DNA from: Liolophura sinensis
Lineage: Eukaryota > Mollusca > Polyplacophora > Chitonida > Chitonidae
Reading direction: 5' to 3'
Length of the DNA: 64,000 bases
Assembly (NCBI RefSeq): GCF_032854445.1
Contig: NC_088307.1
Coordinates: forward strand, 29,668,484 to 29,732,483
Shown: piece after piece, positions 11,998 through 23,600 of the stretch
How the letters are laid out: each line of letters begins with the position of its first letter
Position numbering within the stretch: position 1 is the stretch's first letter
Position numbers and translations under genes: made by a program
Notes under the pieces: model-generated
Database searches by the model: none
What the model was told of the DNA's origin: nothing
What the model saw: only the letters and a program-made list of their open reading frames with translations

Positions 11998-12530
11998 GAC
12001 CGTTATTCTGTTGTCTGTTTTCAAGCATTCTCTGTGCACTGTTATTCTGTTGTCTGTTTTCAAGCATTCTTCGTGCACTGTTATTCTGTTGTCTGTTTTC
12101 AAGCACTCACTGTGCACTGTTATTCTGTTGTCTGTTTTCAAGCATTCTTCGTGCACTGTTATTCTGTTGTCTGTTTTCAAGCATTCTCTGTGCACTGTTA
12201 TTCTGTTGTCTGTTTTCAAGCATTCACTGTGCACTGTTATTCTGTTGTCTGTTTTCAAGCATTCTCTGTGCACTGTCATTCTGTTGTCTGTTTTCAAGCA
12301 CTCACTGTGCACTGTCATTCTGTTGTCTGTTTTCAAGCATTCTTCGTGCACTGTTATTCTGTTGTCTGTTTTCAAGCATTCACTGTGCACTGTTATTCTG
12401 TTGTCTGTTTTCAAGCACTCACTGTGCACTGTTATTCTGTTGTCTGTTTTCAGGCATTCTTCGTGCACTGTTATTCTGCTGATTGTTTTCAAGCAATCTT
12501 CGTGCACTGTTATTCTTGTTGTCTGTGTGC
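11998..12530. repeat. 39-bp minisatellite, about 13 copies
   Basis: The unit contains TTATTCTGTTGTCTGTTTTC and AAGCATTCACTGTGCACTG, with two alternating variants (TCTTCGTGCA and CACTGTGCA). GTGCAC is a palindrome in each unit. At 39 bp (13 codons) several frames remain open on both strands and run into the next array, which makes a spurious 363-codon frame. Confidence 0.95.
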
Positions 12531-12534
12531 GATC

Positions 12535-13205
12535 TTGCTTGCCGATACCGATACTCTGTTGTCCTCCTGTGAGTTTTTTCCGCCTACCGATACTTTGTTG
12601 TCCTCCTGTGAGTTTTTTTCCGTCTACCGATACTTTGTTGTCCTCCTGTGAGTTTTTTCTGTCTACCGACACTCTCTTGTTGTCCTCGTTTCAGCTCTTT
12701 CCGTCTACTCTGTTGTCCTTCTGTGAGTTTTTTCCGTCTACCGACACTCTCTTGTTGTCCTCGTTTCAGCTCTTTCCGTCTACTCTGTTGTCCTCCTGTG
12801 AGTTTTTTCCGTCTACCGACACTCTCTTGTTGTCCTCGTTTCAGCTCTTTCCGTCTAGTCTGTTGTCCTCCTGTGAGATTTTTCCGTCTACCGACACTCT
12901 CTTGTTGTCCTCGTTTCAGCTCTTTCCGTCTACTCTGTTGTCCTCCTGTGAGTTTTTTTCCGTCTACCGACACTCTCTTGTTGTCCTCGTTTCAGCTCTT
13001 TCCGTCTACTCTGTTGCCCTCCTGTGAGTTTTTTCCGTCTACCGACACTCTCTTGTTGTCCTCGTTTCAGCTCTTTCCGTCTACTCTGTTGTCCTTCTGT
13101 GAGTTTTTTCCGTCTACCGACACTCTCTTGTTGTCCTCATTTCAGCTCTTTCCGTCTACTCTGTTGCCCTCCTGTGAGTTTTTTTTCCGTCTATCGACAC
13201 TCTGT
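12535..13205. repeat. 75-bp compound minisatellite, about 7 copies
   Basis: The unit joins two related halves: CTCCTGTGAGTTTTTTCCG with TCTACCGACACTC, and TTGTTGTCCTCGTTTCAGC with TCTTTCCGTCTACT. The left edge (12540-12660) has shorter half-units. The plus strand is very pyrimidine-rich. Length variation in the T-run shifts frame between copies, which argues against coding. TTTCAG|CTC in each unit resembles a 3' splice site. Confidence 0.93.
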
Positions 13206-13429
13206 TGTCTTTGTACAATTATTCTGTTCCCTTCTGTGGTTTCATACTTAACAAGTTTTCCGTCCTATGATGACGAGAAGTAATTAGGTTTGTTTACATA
13301 TACTGTGTTTTTCAGTCAATAACGCCAAAGTGCATCTGAAGAATCATTACGAAGACACCCAAGCCAGTCACATCACACTGACATCGGGGCCAACTAGTCC
13401 TTTGTTTCTTCGCTCTAACCTCTTAGTGC

Positions 13430-13545
13430 TGAGCGCCAAGCGAGGCGGCAGCAAGTACTGAAGTACTGTTATTACAGTCTTTGGTGTGATCCGACCTCGG
13501 GGCGGAGGCTTCAAGGCTTCTAACCATTATACTACCGAAGCGGCA
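13430..13545 (-). mobile_element. Fragment of a second tRNA-derived SINE family
   Basis: Read on the minus strand, it starts with CGGTAGTATAATGGTTAGAA, a good pol III A box. It continues through a decayed tRNA body to CGGATCACACCAAAGACTG. The pattern (CAGTCTTTGGTGTGATCCG on plus, then a tRNA-like block) differs from the main SINE of this window. The B box is not clear and the 3' end is missing. Confidence 0.5.
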
Positions 13546-14519
13546 GAATGGGTATGGTTTCATGTCGGGTGTCACTTTGCTGTGCCAGAGTAGGGTGTCA
13601 TGTCGGGTGTAGGTATGCTGACGAGAAGCAAATGTTAAATCATTTGTGTTATTGCCCTGGCCGTTTTTTCTTATTTAAGTTAACTTTGATATACGACAGA
13701 TTATCTTTTCGACGAACGTCTGTATTTCGTGTTGACATTTTAAAATATTGTACAAATTGGCGAACGTGTCAAAATGGCGGGTGGATAATGTTTACAGTTA
13801 GATTGCAGATCTCTTTCTAAACTTAAGGCCATTTACTTGCCCTATATTAAGAGAGCGTCGTCTTCACGCCCGGTGAGGTCGGCCTCGTCTGTGAGAACGG
13901 CGGCCTGTAAAATAGGCCTCAGCGGTTTGGTGAATGGTATTGGTGAATGGGGCCGACCACAGTCCGCCACACCCTCTACACAGAGCAGGCTACCTCATTT
14001 CATTGCCATTAGTAGCATGAGCTCCTTTTAAGGATAAAATGACCCCCAGTTCAGCTGAGGACAGCCCGATTCAGCTGCCATAAAGACGTCTAACTCAAAG
14101 CTTACACCCAAACACACAGATTCCCTCACGCCTGGATGACTGTCAAGAAAAGGAGTCTCCTGAGATATCTGTGGTTGTTGCGTCCCAGCGTAAAACTTAG
14201 TTACTCTTTTTCCCCTCGTCTTCTAAATCCTTGAATGTACGTATCAGTTGAGCTATTCCAATACGTGTAATTGCTTTGTACAGTGTAAACACTGTACTTT
14301 CGCACATCCTGTAATGTATAATGTGAATGTATCATGTAGTAAGGGTGCGTTTACAATTTTTAATTTTTAATATCACAAAAATTCACTTTTATACAGAACA
14401 GTTCTGTCGGTATGTATAACCGACCACATACATGGATATATGATAAAATAATGCCCTGGCCCCTCATCTCTCGAGCCAGAATATTTGCATTTCGATCAAG
14501 CCATAAAAATCAAAGATCA
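13546..14519. other. Unique sequence with no recognisable gene
   Basis: Open frames at 13548-13820 and 13837-14031 have no domain or splice support. The DNA is non-repetitive. Confidence 0.5.
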
Positions 14520-15085
14520 GGTGTGATATGATATGTATTCTCGTGGCTGAGAATATGCGTGATATGCTAGCTCATGGTAAAGGATCATGCACGATATGTT
14601 ACATGTAATTCATGGTTGATATTAAGGTGTGATATTCCAACTCGTGATTCAAGATCAGGCGTCATGTGCTAACTAATCGTTGAGGATTAGGTATGATATT
14701 CTTAGTAATTGTTGAAGATAAGATGTGATATGCAAACTAATGGTTGAGGATCATACACGATATGCTAACTCGTCAGTAAGGATTAGGCGTGATATGCTAA
14801 CTCATGGTTGAGGATCATACACGATATGCTAACTCGTCAGTAAGGATTAGGCGTGATATGCTAACTCATGGTTGAGGATCATACACGATATGCTAACTCG
14901 TCAGTAAGGATTAGGCGTGATATGCTAACTCATGGTTGAGGATCATACACGATATGCTAACTCGTCAGTAAGGATTAGGCGTGATATGCTAACTCATGGT
15001 TGAGGATCATACACGATATGCTAACTCGTCAGTAAGGATTAGGCGTGATATGCTAACTCATGGTTGAAGATCATATGTGGTATGA
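14520..15085. repeat. 64-bp dimeric minisatellite, about 5 near-identical copies plus decayed edge
   Basis: From about 14750 to 15062 a 64-bp unit repeats almost perfectly. It is a dimer of two 32-bp halves sharing CGATATGCTAACTC or TGATATGCTAACTC. One half carries AAGGATTAGGCGTGAT and the other GAGGATCATACACGAT. The left flank (14520-14750) holds older, diverged monomers, so the dimer was amplified after the monomers had drifted. Confidence 0.93.
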
Positions 15086-15107
15086 TTATAATTGATGACT
15101 TATTTGT

Positions 15108-15345
15108 TATTAAATTGGTGTTTTACGCCGTACTCAAGAGTATTTCACTCATGAAACGATGACCAGCATTATAGTGGAAGGAAAGCGGATAGAGCCCGGA
15201 GGAAACCCATGACCACTGGCAGGCTGCTGACAGACCTTCCCGAGTGCGACCGGAAAGGAAGCCAGCATGAGCTGCTCTTGAGCTGACAGCGACCACATTG
15301 TTGGGAGTCTCCTGGGTCATTGCACCGTGCTAACGTGAGTCAGTT
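15108..15345 (-). mobile_element. SINE, main family, diverged copy
   Basis: The minus-strand copy runs from the 3' end at about 15110 (GGTGTTTTACGCCGTACTC) to a decayed tRNA-like head near 15330. Central motifs are recognisable but more mutated than in the copy at 16975-17236 (for example GCGGATAGAGCCCGGAGG). No clear target-site duplication. Confidence 0.82.
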
Positions 15346-15389
15346 TGTCAGGTGGTAATTTAATTTTATACAAAGGATGTTTGTTTAAT

Positions 15390-16461
15390 GAAGATCCACT
15401 GGTGTCCCACCGGGCTCTGTTAATGTACAATACAATACCTGAATGAAGACCCACTGGTCTCCCACCGACGTCTGTTACATACATGTACAGGTTCACACAA
15501 TGTACAATATCTGTACCTGAATGAAAACCCACTGGTATTCCACCGAGCTCTGTTACATACATGCACAGGTTCACACAATATATAATATCTGTACCTGAAT
15601 GAAGACCCACTGGTCTCCCACCGACGCCTGTTACATACATGTACAGGTTCACACAATGTACAATATCTGGACCTGAATGACAACCCACTGGTATTCCACC
15701 GAGCTCTGTTACATACATGTACAGGTTCACACAATATATAATATCTGTACCTGAATGAAGACCCACTGGTCCCCCACCGGGCTCTGTTACATACATGTAC
15801 AGGTTCACACAATGTACAGTACCTGTACCTGAATGAAGACCCACTGGTCCCCCACCGGGCTCTGTTACATACATGTACAGGTTCACACAATGTATAATAC
15901 CTGTACCTGAATGAAGACCCACTGGTCTACCAACGGGCTCTGTTACAAACATGTACCGGTTCACACAATATATAATATCTGTACCTGAATGAAGACCCAC
16001 TGGTCTCCCACCGACGTCTGTTACATACATGTACAGGTTCACACAATGTACAATATCTGGACCTGAATGACAACCCACTGGTATTCTACCGAGCTCTGTT
16101 ACATGCATGTACAGGTTCACACAATATATAATATCTGTACCTGAATGAAGACCCACTGGTCCCCCACCGGGCTCTGTTACATACATGTACAGGTTCACAC
16201 AATGTACAGTACCTGTACCTGAATGAAGACCCACTGGTCCCCCACCGGGCTCTGTTACATACATGTACAGGTTCACACAATGTATAATACCTGTACCTGA
16301 ATGAAGACCCACTGGTCTACCAACGGGCTCTGTTACAAACATGTACCGGTTCACACAATGTACAATACCTGTACCTGAATGAAGACCCACTGGTCTCCCA
16401 CCGGGCTCTGTTACAAACATGTACCGGTTCACAAAATGTACAATATCTGTACCTGAATGAA
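15390..16461 (-). repeat. 78-bp minisatellite with a 390-bp higher-order period; open on minus
   Basis: About 13 units of 78 bp. On the minus strand the unit has 26 open codons, giving a 371-codon frame (15317-16432) with repeats of the type VTEPGGRPVGLHSGTG. A block of five units recurs at a distance of about 390 bp, so the array also grew by a larger duplication. The substitutions change amino acids freely. There is no plausible promoter or splice context and the frame runs into the SINE to the left. I consider it non-coding, with some doubt. Confidence 0.85.
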
Positions 16462-16902
16462 AAATGAACTTTCCATTTTAAAATTTTTTGTCCAAATTGC
16501 CACCGACGAAAGAGTTTGGATTTCTTTTCGTAAATAACCATTACTGCGCATGAGCTGATCTTTATTATGCAAAAAGACACGTTTGGACGAATTATGTTTG
16601 CAAAAACCACATTAATATCTTGAAAACATTAGGAAATGCGCTGATTACCGAATTCGTAACGTTACCAAGAATGTTTGAATTATCTATGTATATGCTACCA
16701 GCAAGGGCCGAGGTGCTGATCACGAATCCGTTTATATATCTTTCCTGTACTTTCGGTTTGTGACGTTTTGCAATCAAAGTGAGTAAAGGCGCAATTTTTC
16801 CCGTATCTGCAGGTTTTATTGGGAGAGTTATGTATCATATGTCTGTGTCTGAACAATATTCAAACATCGGTATGCTACATTCTGCACATCTACAAGTACA
16901 AG

Positions 16903-16942
16903 TACGGGCAGAGCCCCGGGGAAACCCACGACCATCGTGACC
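16903..16942 (-). mobile_element. Short SINE relic
   Basis: GGGCAGAGCCCCGGGGAAAC and CCCACGACCATCG match the central part of the main SINE family. Both ends are lost. Confidence 0.6.
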
Positions 16943-16962
16943 GATAATAGCTAGGTAGCCTA

Positions 16963-17248
16963 CTGCTTAAGGTATTTATTTATTTGATTGGTGTTTTACG
17001 CCGTACTCAAAAATATTTCACTTATACGACGGCGGCCAACATTATGGTGGGTGGAAACCGGGCACAGCCCGGGGGAAACCCATGACCATCGGCAGGTTGC
17101 TGTCAGACCTTCCCACTTACGGCCGGAGAGGAAGCCAGCATGAGCTGGACTTGAACTCACAGCGACCGCATTGGTGAGAGGCTCTTGGGTCATTATGCTG
17201 CGCTAGCGCGCTAATCAACTGAGCCACGGAGGCCGCCTGCCTAAGGTA
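16963..17248 (-). mobile_element. Full-length SINE, best-preserved copy, with target-site duplication
   Basis: The body is 16975-17236, inverted. On the minus strand it starts GGCCTCCGTGGCTCAGTTGA, followed by TTAGCGCGCTAGCGC (A box region) and GTGAGTTCAAGTCCAGC (B box region). It then runs through the central domain to GGCGTAAAACACCAATCAAA and an AAATA tail. A 12-bp direct repeat with one mismatch (CTGCTTAAGGTA at 16963-16974, CTGCCTAAGGTA at 17237-17248) flanks it. Confidence 0.93.
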
Positions 17249-17350
17249 GCCTACTGCCTATGGTAGTTTATTACCTAAGGTAGCCTACTATGTAATGTAG
17301 CCTGCTGTCAAAGGTATTCTATTACCTAAGTTAGTCTATTACCTAAGGAG
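17237..17350. repeat. Short degenerate array, about 18 bp
   Basis: Irregular copies of a CCTAAGGTAGCCTACT-like motif. One copy to the left of the SINE (near 16952-16974) shows that the SINE landed at the edge of this array. Confidence 0.7.
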
Positions 17351-19325
17351 AGCTATGGACACAAACATCAAAACCGTCATTAATCGGTGAAATGCAGTTA
17401 CAGAGAAAATATTCACTGCGTTTATAGCCCTTTTATTGGTCATAGTTCCTCAGCCTTGTGATAAATAATGGCCTCAAACAGGTAAAACCTGACATGCACT
17501 TTGAAATTCAGACCAATGTATTGCCGTCAAGGGATAATTGGCGCATTACGTAACTTATTCGCGCGAAGGAAAACTGACGCCCTCTTTTTAGGCTATCCAT
17601 AAACTGTCCGTATGACAATTCTGTCCTAGAAGTGGTTGTCTTTGCCAGATAGTATTCCCAATAGATGTTGCTCACCCAGCATAAAATCCTAAATAAATAC
17701 CATTTAAACATTTCAGACAATATTCCACTTTAACTTAATACTGCATCCACCTGTACATGTCTTTTTATGTGGGCAGAAGTGATTGACGTAATTTTTTTTC
17801 TTTTTTAAATTACTTCATTTTTTAAAGAAATTTCTAGCGAGAGTGGTTTCTAACCATGGGATTGCTTCGCCCACCACCGTGACTTCAGAATAAAGCCCGT
17901 TCAGAATGATTGAGGTGGGGTGTGTATGGCGATCCACTTGCATGTGTGTATCTATTCCTCGCAGCAAAGAAACAACTTTCTTTCTTCATTTTCAGTCGTT
18001 TTTATTTCACAAAAGTATCTCCAGGATCTGTTATAGAGTATCTCACACCGCAGAATAGAACAATGCGCTCAGGTAAAGAGTTTTTCAGCCACGTTCCATT
18101 TGTCCCTGTGAGGGTCCCACCCTGTATTCACCAGTTCAGTACCTATATTCAGTCTGCCACAATATCCCTGTCCACTTTCATATAGGTTTTCGGAGCTGAC
18201 GGACGCAGCGACACCTGTAGCAATCAAGTAAGTAGGTTTCTTTGGTCTGTGATACAACCATCGCCTTCCAAACGTCTGGATTTGTAACAGATTCATTTAG
18301 GCATATACTTGGTGCCAAAAAAAGCGCTTTGGTAAATTTTGACATGATATAGTAGTTTAGCTCAAAGTGGGGTATGCAATTTAATATGCTGTAATTTCCA
18401 AGAAAGTTAAAAAATGTCTCGATGTCAGAAATCATAAAACATGTGATAGAAGCTGATCCACAGGGTATTCCAGATCACAAGTGAACCGTCATCTATGAAT
18501 CCGATGTCACTGATTGTTTAAAAGCAATGTTTTAATTAGGTATTGTAAACCTTTTCCTACACATCTCACTGTAAAAAATACCCCTCTGCCTCTTCCATAG
18601 CTCTGCTTGAAATTTGTGTTCACTTGAGTTTTTTCCTCTTTTTCGGCTTCATTTTGCCTTAAAACTCCAAAGGGTAAAATCAATCCCAGCGGACGTTCAC
18701 CGTATTTTGCGTTACTAAAAAGAAAGTTTTTTGCAAATTTATAACGCCACCGATTGATCATATAGCAAAGGAACCAAGAAATATTCAGGGGAATGGCTAC
18801 GAATCTATGCCTTCATGCTCTTACCAGCTGAATACTATGCTTAGGGAACTAAATTCACCCGTGCTATACTACCATCCACGTAAAGCAAATGTCTCTGTTT
18901 TAACACAGAACGGTGGGCGTCTATCACTTATAACATCAAGGGTATGCTCGAATCAGCGTGCTGGGTCAACCTTATGATATAGTCGTAATAGTCGTACGCT
19001 AATTGTAAGACCAATTTAGAAAACAAAGTTCCACACTAACAACTCACATCAAATGAAAAATGTTTTATGTTACAATGTGTTATCTTTTCTTTTGTTATTT
19101 TGCTTTCTTACATTTTCCCAAGGTGCCAAACTTATACAGCATATTAATGCTGAAAAAAAAAGAAGTGAGGACATCCTTAACGTTATTTTGCTTAATGACT
19201 GTTTTTAGGTTGTCAAATAATTTTAGAGCACAATATGTGTAATATTTATAACGCGGCATAAATAGCATAAAATGTTAATTTAAAATATCACGGCATTTTA
19301 TAACCATTTTGTTAGGCCTGACATT
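17351..19325. other. Unique sequence with no recognisable gene
   Basis: AT-rich non-repetitive DNA. Open frames at 17910-18185, 18178-18435 and 18507-18761 lack domain or splice support. Confidence 0.5.
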
Positions 19326-19592
19326 TCCACCACTTTAGAAAATGTGAACATCCTAAATGTTTACTCTCATCAACCACTTTAGAAAGTGTTGACGTCATAA
19401 ATGTTTGCCCATATCCACCACTTTAGAAAGTGTTGACGTCATAAATGTTTACCCATATCCACCACTATAGAAAGTGTTAACGTCCCAAATGTTTACCCTC
19501 ATCCACAGTTTAGAAACTGTTACGTCATAAATGTTTGCCTTCCTCCACCACTTTAGAAGGTGCTAAGCCATCGTCATAAATGCTTGCCCTTC
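19326..19592. repeat. About 44-bp minisatellite, 6 copies, some with a CRE palindrome
   Basis: The unit has CCACCACTTTAGAAAGTG, then TTGACGTCATAAATGTTT, then CCC and ATATCC. Two units hold the full 8-bp palindrome TGACGTCA, the consensus cyclic-AMP response element; the others are one or two changes away. It lies about 0.9-1.1 kb upstream of the ZP gene's TATA box. Confidence 0.88.
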
Positions 19593-19975
19593 TCTAGCCT
19601 AATGCGTTTTAGTGTGAAGTGATATCCAGAAACAACATTGTCTAACTTAATTAGCCCTAGTGTGACGTTATATCCAGAAACAATTTTGTCTTAGTTTGCC
19701 TAGTGTGACGTTATGTTCAGAAGCAACACTGTCTAACTTAATTCGCCCCAGTGTGACGTTATATCCTGAAACAATTTTGTCTCACTTAGTTTCCCCTAGT
19801 GTGACGTGAAATCCAGAAACAACATTGTTTAGCTTAATGTGTGACAGTATGACATGATATCCAGAAACGACATTGTCTAGCTTAATGTGTGACAGTATGA
19901 CGTGATATCCAGAAACGACATTGTCTAGCTAAATGTGTCACAGTGTGATGTGATATACCAGAAACGCTTCGACAG
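19593..19975. repeat. About 48-bp minisatellite, 8 copies
   Basis: The unit contains AGTGTGACGTTATATCCAGA, then AACAACATTGTCTA, then a variable TTAATTCGCCC or TTAATGTGTGAC end. The two 3'-most full copies are almost identical. It directly adjoins the 44-bp array but is unrelated in sequence. Confidence 0.88.
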
Positions 19976-20407
19976 TTGGATTTAGAGGCTTTTGTGAAAG
20001 GGGGCTTAGTTTGCTACTTTCAAATATTTTAGGAAATCCTTGTTTGAAATTTTCTTCAAATATACACGCTGTGTGTTTTACAATAGCACAAGCCCACGCA
20101 TTTCATGAGAAAAGTGACTGACAGGTCAAAGTGTACCGATTATAGCCGACCACTGGTCAGTTATTCATTTGGTTACGCTCTATAGCTCATGCCGTGACCC
20201 CGGCACCTATGTTTTAAGGACAGCAAGGTGTGTGCATCGTAACATAGTCCGCAGTTCAGTTTTGCCCTCGTTCTTATATCTTCTGCCAAATTCTTTTGTC
20301 GTGAATCTATACAATAAACCTTTTACGATAGGTTCGCGGTCAGAAATGTTGTATCTATTTTAATGTTCCGCCCAGTCTCTCCTCAGTTGCTACCACATAT
20401 ACATGGC

Positions 20408-20414
20408 TATAAAA
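20408..20414 (+). promoter_or_regulatory. TATA box of the ZP gene
   Basis: TATAAAA within GGCTATAAAAACG lies about 225 bp before the ATG. A start of transcription 25-32 bp downstream (about 20440) would give a 5' untranslated region of about 195 nt, assuming no 5'UTR intron. The position relative to a signal-peptide exon supports it; no other TATA box this good is nearby. Confidence 0.6.
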
Positions 20415-20635
20415 ACGAATCGTACAGTCGCAAAGTTTGGCAGTAAAGTTACAGCTCCACCGACATTCTTCTCTTAGCCATCGTTCTACACGACTGCTCG
20501 CGATCTTTCTACCTGAGGCCAGCCAGCGGAATACTTGACCCCCGATAGCAACCTGCCTTTAATCTGCCTGCTGCTTTGTGTCGTGAACAGGTGAAGAAGA
20601 CCAGATTGTAAATTGCACGGCCTCTACCTTACGTG

Positions 20636-20680
20636 ATGACACTCACTCTCCTCCTGCTAGCCGCCGTTGTGGTGGGCTCG
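20636..20680 (+). CDS. ZP gene exon 1: start codon and signal peptide
   Basis: 15 codons, MTLTLLLLAAVVVGS, then donor GTGAGT. Phase 0 at the end. The ATG has a purine at -3. The hydrophobic run is typical of a signal peptide, with cleavage likely near the exon 1/2 junction. Confidence 0.85.
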
Positions 20681-23600
20681 GTGAGTAGATTCTGCTATCA
20701 GTGAAAATTTAATCGCTTCGTTTCCATAGCAGGAATATATTTTTAATCTCGAAGGTGCTTGTTTTATCTATTTTCATTATAGTTAATCGCCGCCCTTTTT
20801 TCACTTCTATATCTTCTATATATTAATGTAGAACATACGTCATTTACATACACTTTAGGAAAATTGTCGCGGTTTTTAAGCCTGCTACTGATCATGACAC
20901 TTTCCTATCGGGCTTTAGAGAACAGAATAAAAGAAAATCTCATCCACTAAACGTTTGTGACACCGACTATCGATACCATCCTTCTTATACATTCCACGGT
21001 TTTAAGTTAAATAAAGAAGGATAATTCAACGCGCAACATTATTTAATGTAAAGTTCATCAGGTAGATTTCGAAAATCTGTTCAGCAGATTATTGGTACTG
21101 ATATCGGTGTCGTAATTGTCTCTGTGGTCGAGTGGGTAGCGCTTTAGGACAGCCGAATCACTGAGAAACCTCTCACTAATCGGGTCGCTGGGAATTCAAT
21201 TCACCCTCTCTGGTCGCACCTGGGAAGGTCCACCAGCAACATAAGCTTGTATACCTAGGCTTTTCAAGTTTCCTCCCACCATGATATGGGCAGACGTCAT
21301 ATCCGTGAAATGCTCTTGGTTACGGCGTAAAACTCCAATCATATGTTTGCCTCGTATGCACGTTCATGTTTACGATAGCAGTAAGTGAGAACTTGCTTGT
21401 CACTGTCAAAAATGGTGGTCATGCTAGATTTTTTCTTTATATATGAAGAAGATTGTGCAAGCTGCATGCAGTACTGCGGCAAAGTACTACAACTGATGTT
21501 GACAGACTTACTAAGTAAACAGTAACTACACGTATAACGTCTAGAAGGTGCGCCGTGACCTAATCTGTACAGGCTGAACAGTTGACATGATTTTTCACTA
21601 GAGACTCATACATCTGTATTACCAAAACCAGCAGACCACAAGGGCGGCAGACCAATTACGCTCAAAAAAAAAATAATAATAAAAAAACAGAACACAATTG
21701 TGATGACAGCATAGTAATAGAAAATGCCATGACTCTACGCACAAGAAGATGCATCTATTCGGCAGTGAGTGTTTTCTAATGTCAGCCATCTGGGTCGGAA
21801 AGTTCAGTAAATTTCGTAAAATGACAAAAGTATTTGGCTAAAGCTCATCATGGAGTGTTTCCTCGAAAAAACTACATCATTGTATTCTTAAGTTTCTTAA
21901 GGATAACATTTTGCTTCAGCAAAAAAAAAAACGCTGAGGGAGTTATAATACGACTCTCTGTCATTTACGGCGTGCCTAACGAGTCTGTTTTATACGGAGT
22001 GTCTCTGCTACTTAAGGCGTGCCTTACGAGACTCTGTCATTACTTAATGTATAATGAGTTTCTGCTGTTTTTGGCGGATCTAATGAGTCTCTGCCATTTA
22101 CTTCATCTCTTAAGATTCTCTGCCATTTACTTCATGTCTGACAAGTTTCTACCATTTACTTCCTGTGTGTCGAGCCTCTGCTATTTACTTCATGCCTGAC
22201 GAGTCTCTGCTATTTACTTCATGTCTGTCGGGCCTCTACCATTTACTTCCAGTGTGTCGAGTCTCTGCTATTTACTTCATGTCTATCGGGCCTCTACCAT
22301 TTACTTCCAGTGTGTCGAGTCTCTGCTATTTACTTCATGTCTGACGAGCCTCTGCTATCTATATATTTTATGTCTGTCGAGCCTGTGATATCTATTTACT
22401 TCATGTCTGACGAACATCTGCTATTTACTTTATGTCTGACAAGCCTCTGCTATCTATTTACTTCATGTCTGACGTGTCTCCGATATTTACTTAATGTTTG
22501 ACGAACCTCTGCTATTTACTTTATCTCTGACGATCCTCTGCTATTTACTTCATCTCTGCCGAGCCTTTTTTTTACTGCTTCTCTGTCGAGCCTCTACCAT
22601 TACTGCATGTCTGACGAGCCTCTATCATTTACTGCATGTCTGTCGAGCCTCTAGCATTTACTTTATCCCTGACGAGCCTCTGCTATCTATATACTTCATG
22701 TCTGTCGAGCCTCTGCTATGTATTTACTTTATCTCTAACGAGCCTCTAGCATTTACTTTATCCCTGACGAGCCTCTGCTATTTACTTCATGTCTGACGAA
22801 CCTCTGCTATTTACTTTATCTCTGACGAGCCTCTGGTATCTATATATTTCATGTCTGTCGAGCCTCTGCTATCTATTTACTTCATGTCTGACGAGTATCC
22901 GCTATTTACTTCATGTCTGACGAGCCTTTACTATTTACCTTATGTCTGACGAACCTCTGCCATTTACTTCTTGTCTGACGAGTCTCCGATATTTACTTCA
23001 TGTTGGACGAGTCTCTGCTATTTACTTCATGTCTGACGAGCCTCTACCATTTACTTCCTGTCTGACGAGCCTCTGCTATTTACTTTATCTCTGACGAGCC
23101 TCTGCTATTTACTTCATCTCTGTCGAGCCTTTTCTATTCCCTGCTTGTCTGTCGAGCAGCTACCATTTACTGCATGTCTGACAAGCCTTTACCATTTACC
23201 TCATTTCTGTCGAGCTTCTAGAATTTACTTCATGTCTATCGAGCCTCTGCTATATACTTCATGTTTGACGAGCCTCTGCTATATATATACTTCATGCCTG
23301 TCGAGCCTCTGCTATCTATTTACTTCATGTCTGACGTGCCTCTCCTATTTACTTCATGTCTGTCGAGCCTCTGCTATCTATTTACTTCATGTCTGACGTG
23401 CCTCTCCTATTTACTTCATGTCTGACGAGTCTCCGCCATTTACTTTATGTCTGACGTGCCTCTATTGTTTACTTCATATCTGACGAGCTTCTGCTATCTA
23501 TTTACTTCATGTCTGACGATCTTGTAGCATTTATGTCTGACGAGTCTCTGCTATCAATTTTCCTCATGTCTGACGTGCTTCTACCATTTACTTCATGTGT

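Noticed and set aside
11936-13027. 363-codon plus frame and 247-codon minus frame
   Set aside because: Products of 39-bp and 75-bp units (multiples of 3) without stops; both strands open at once.
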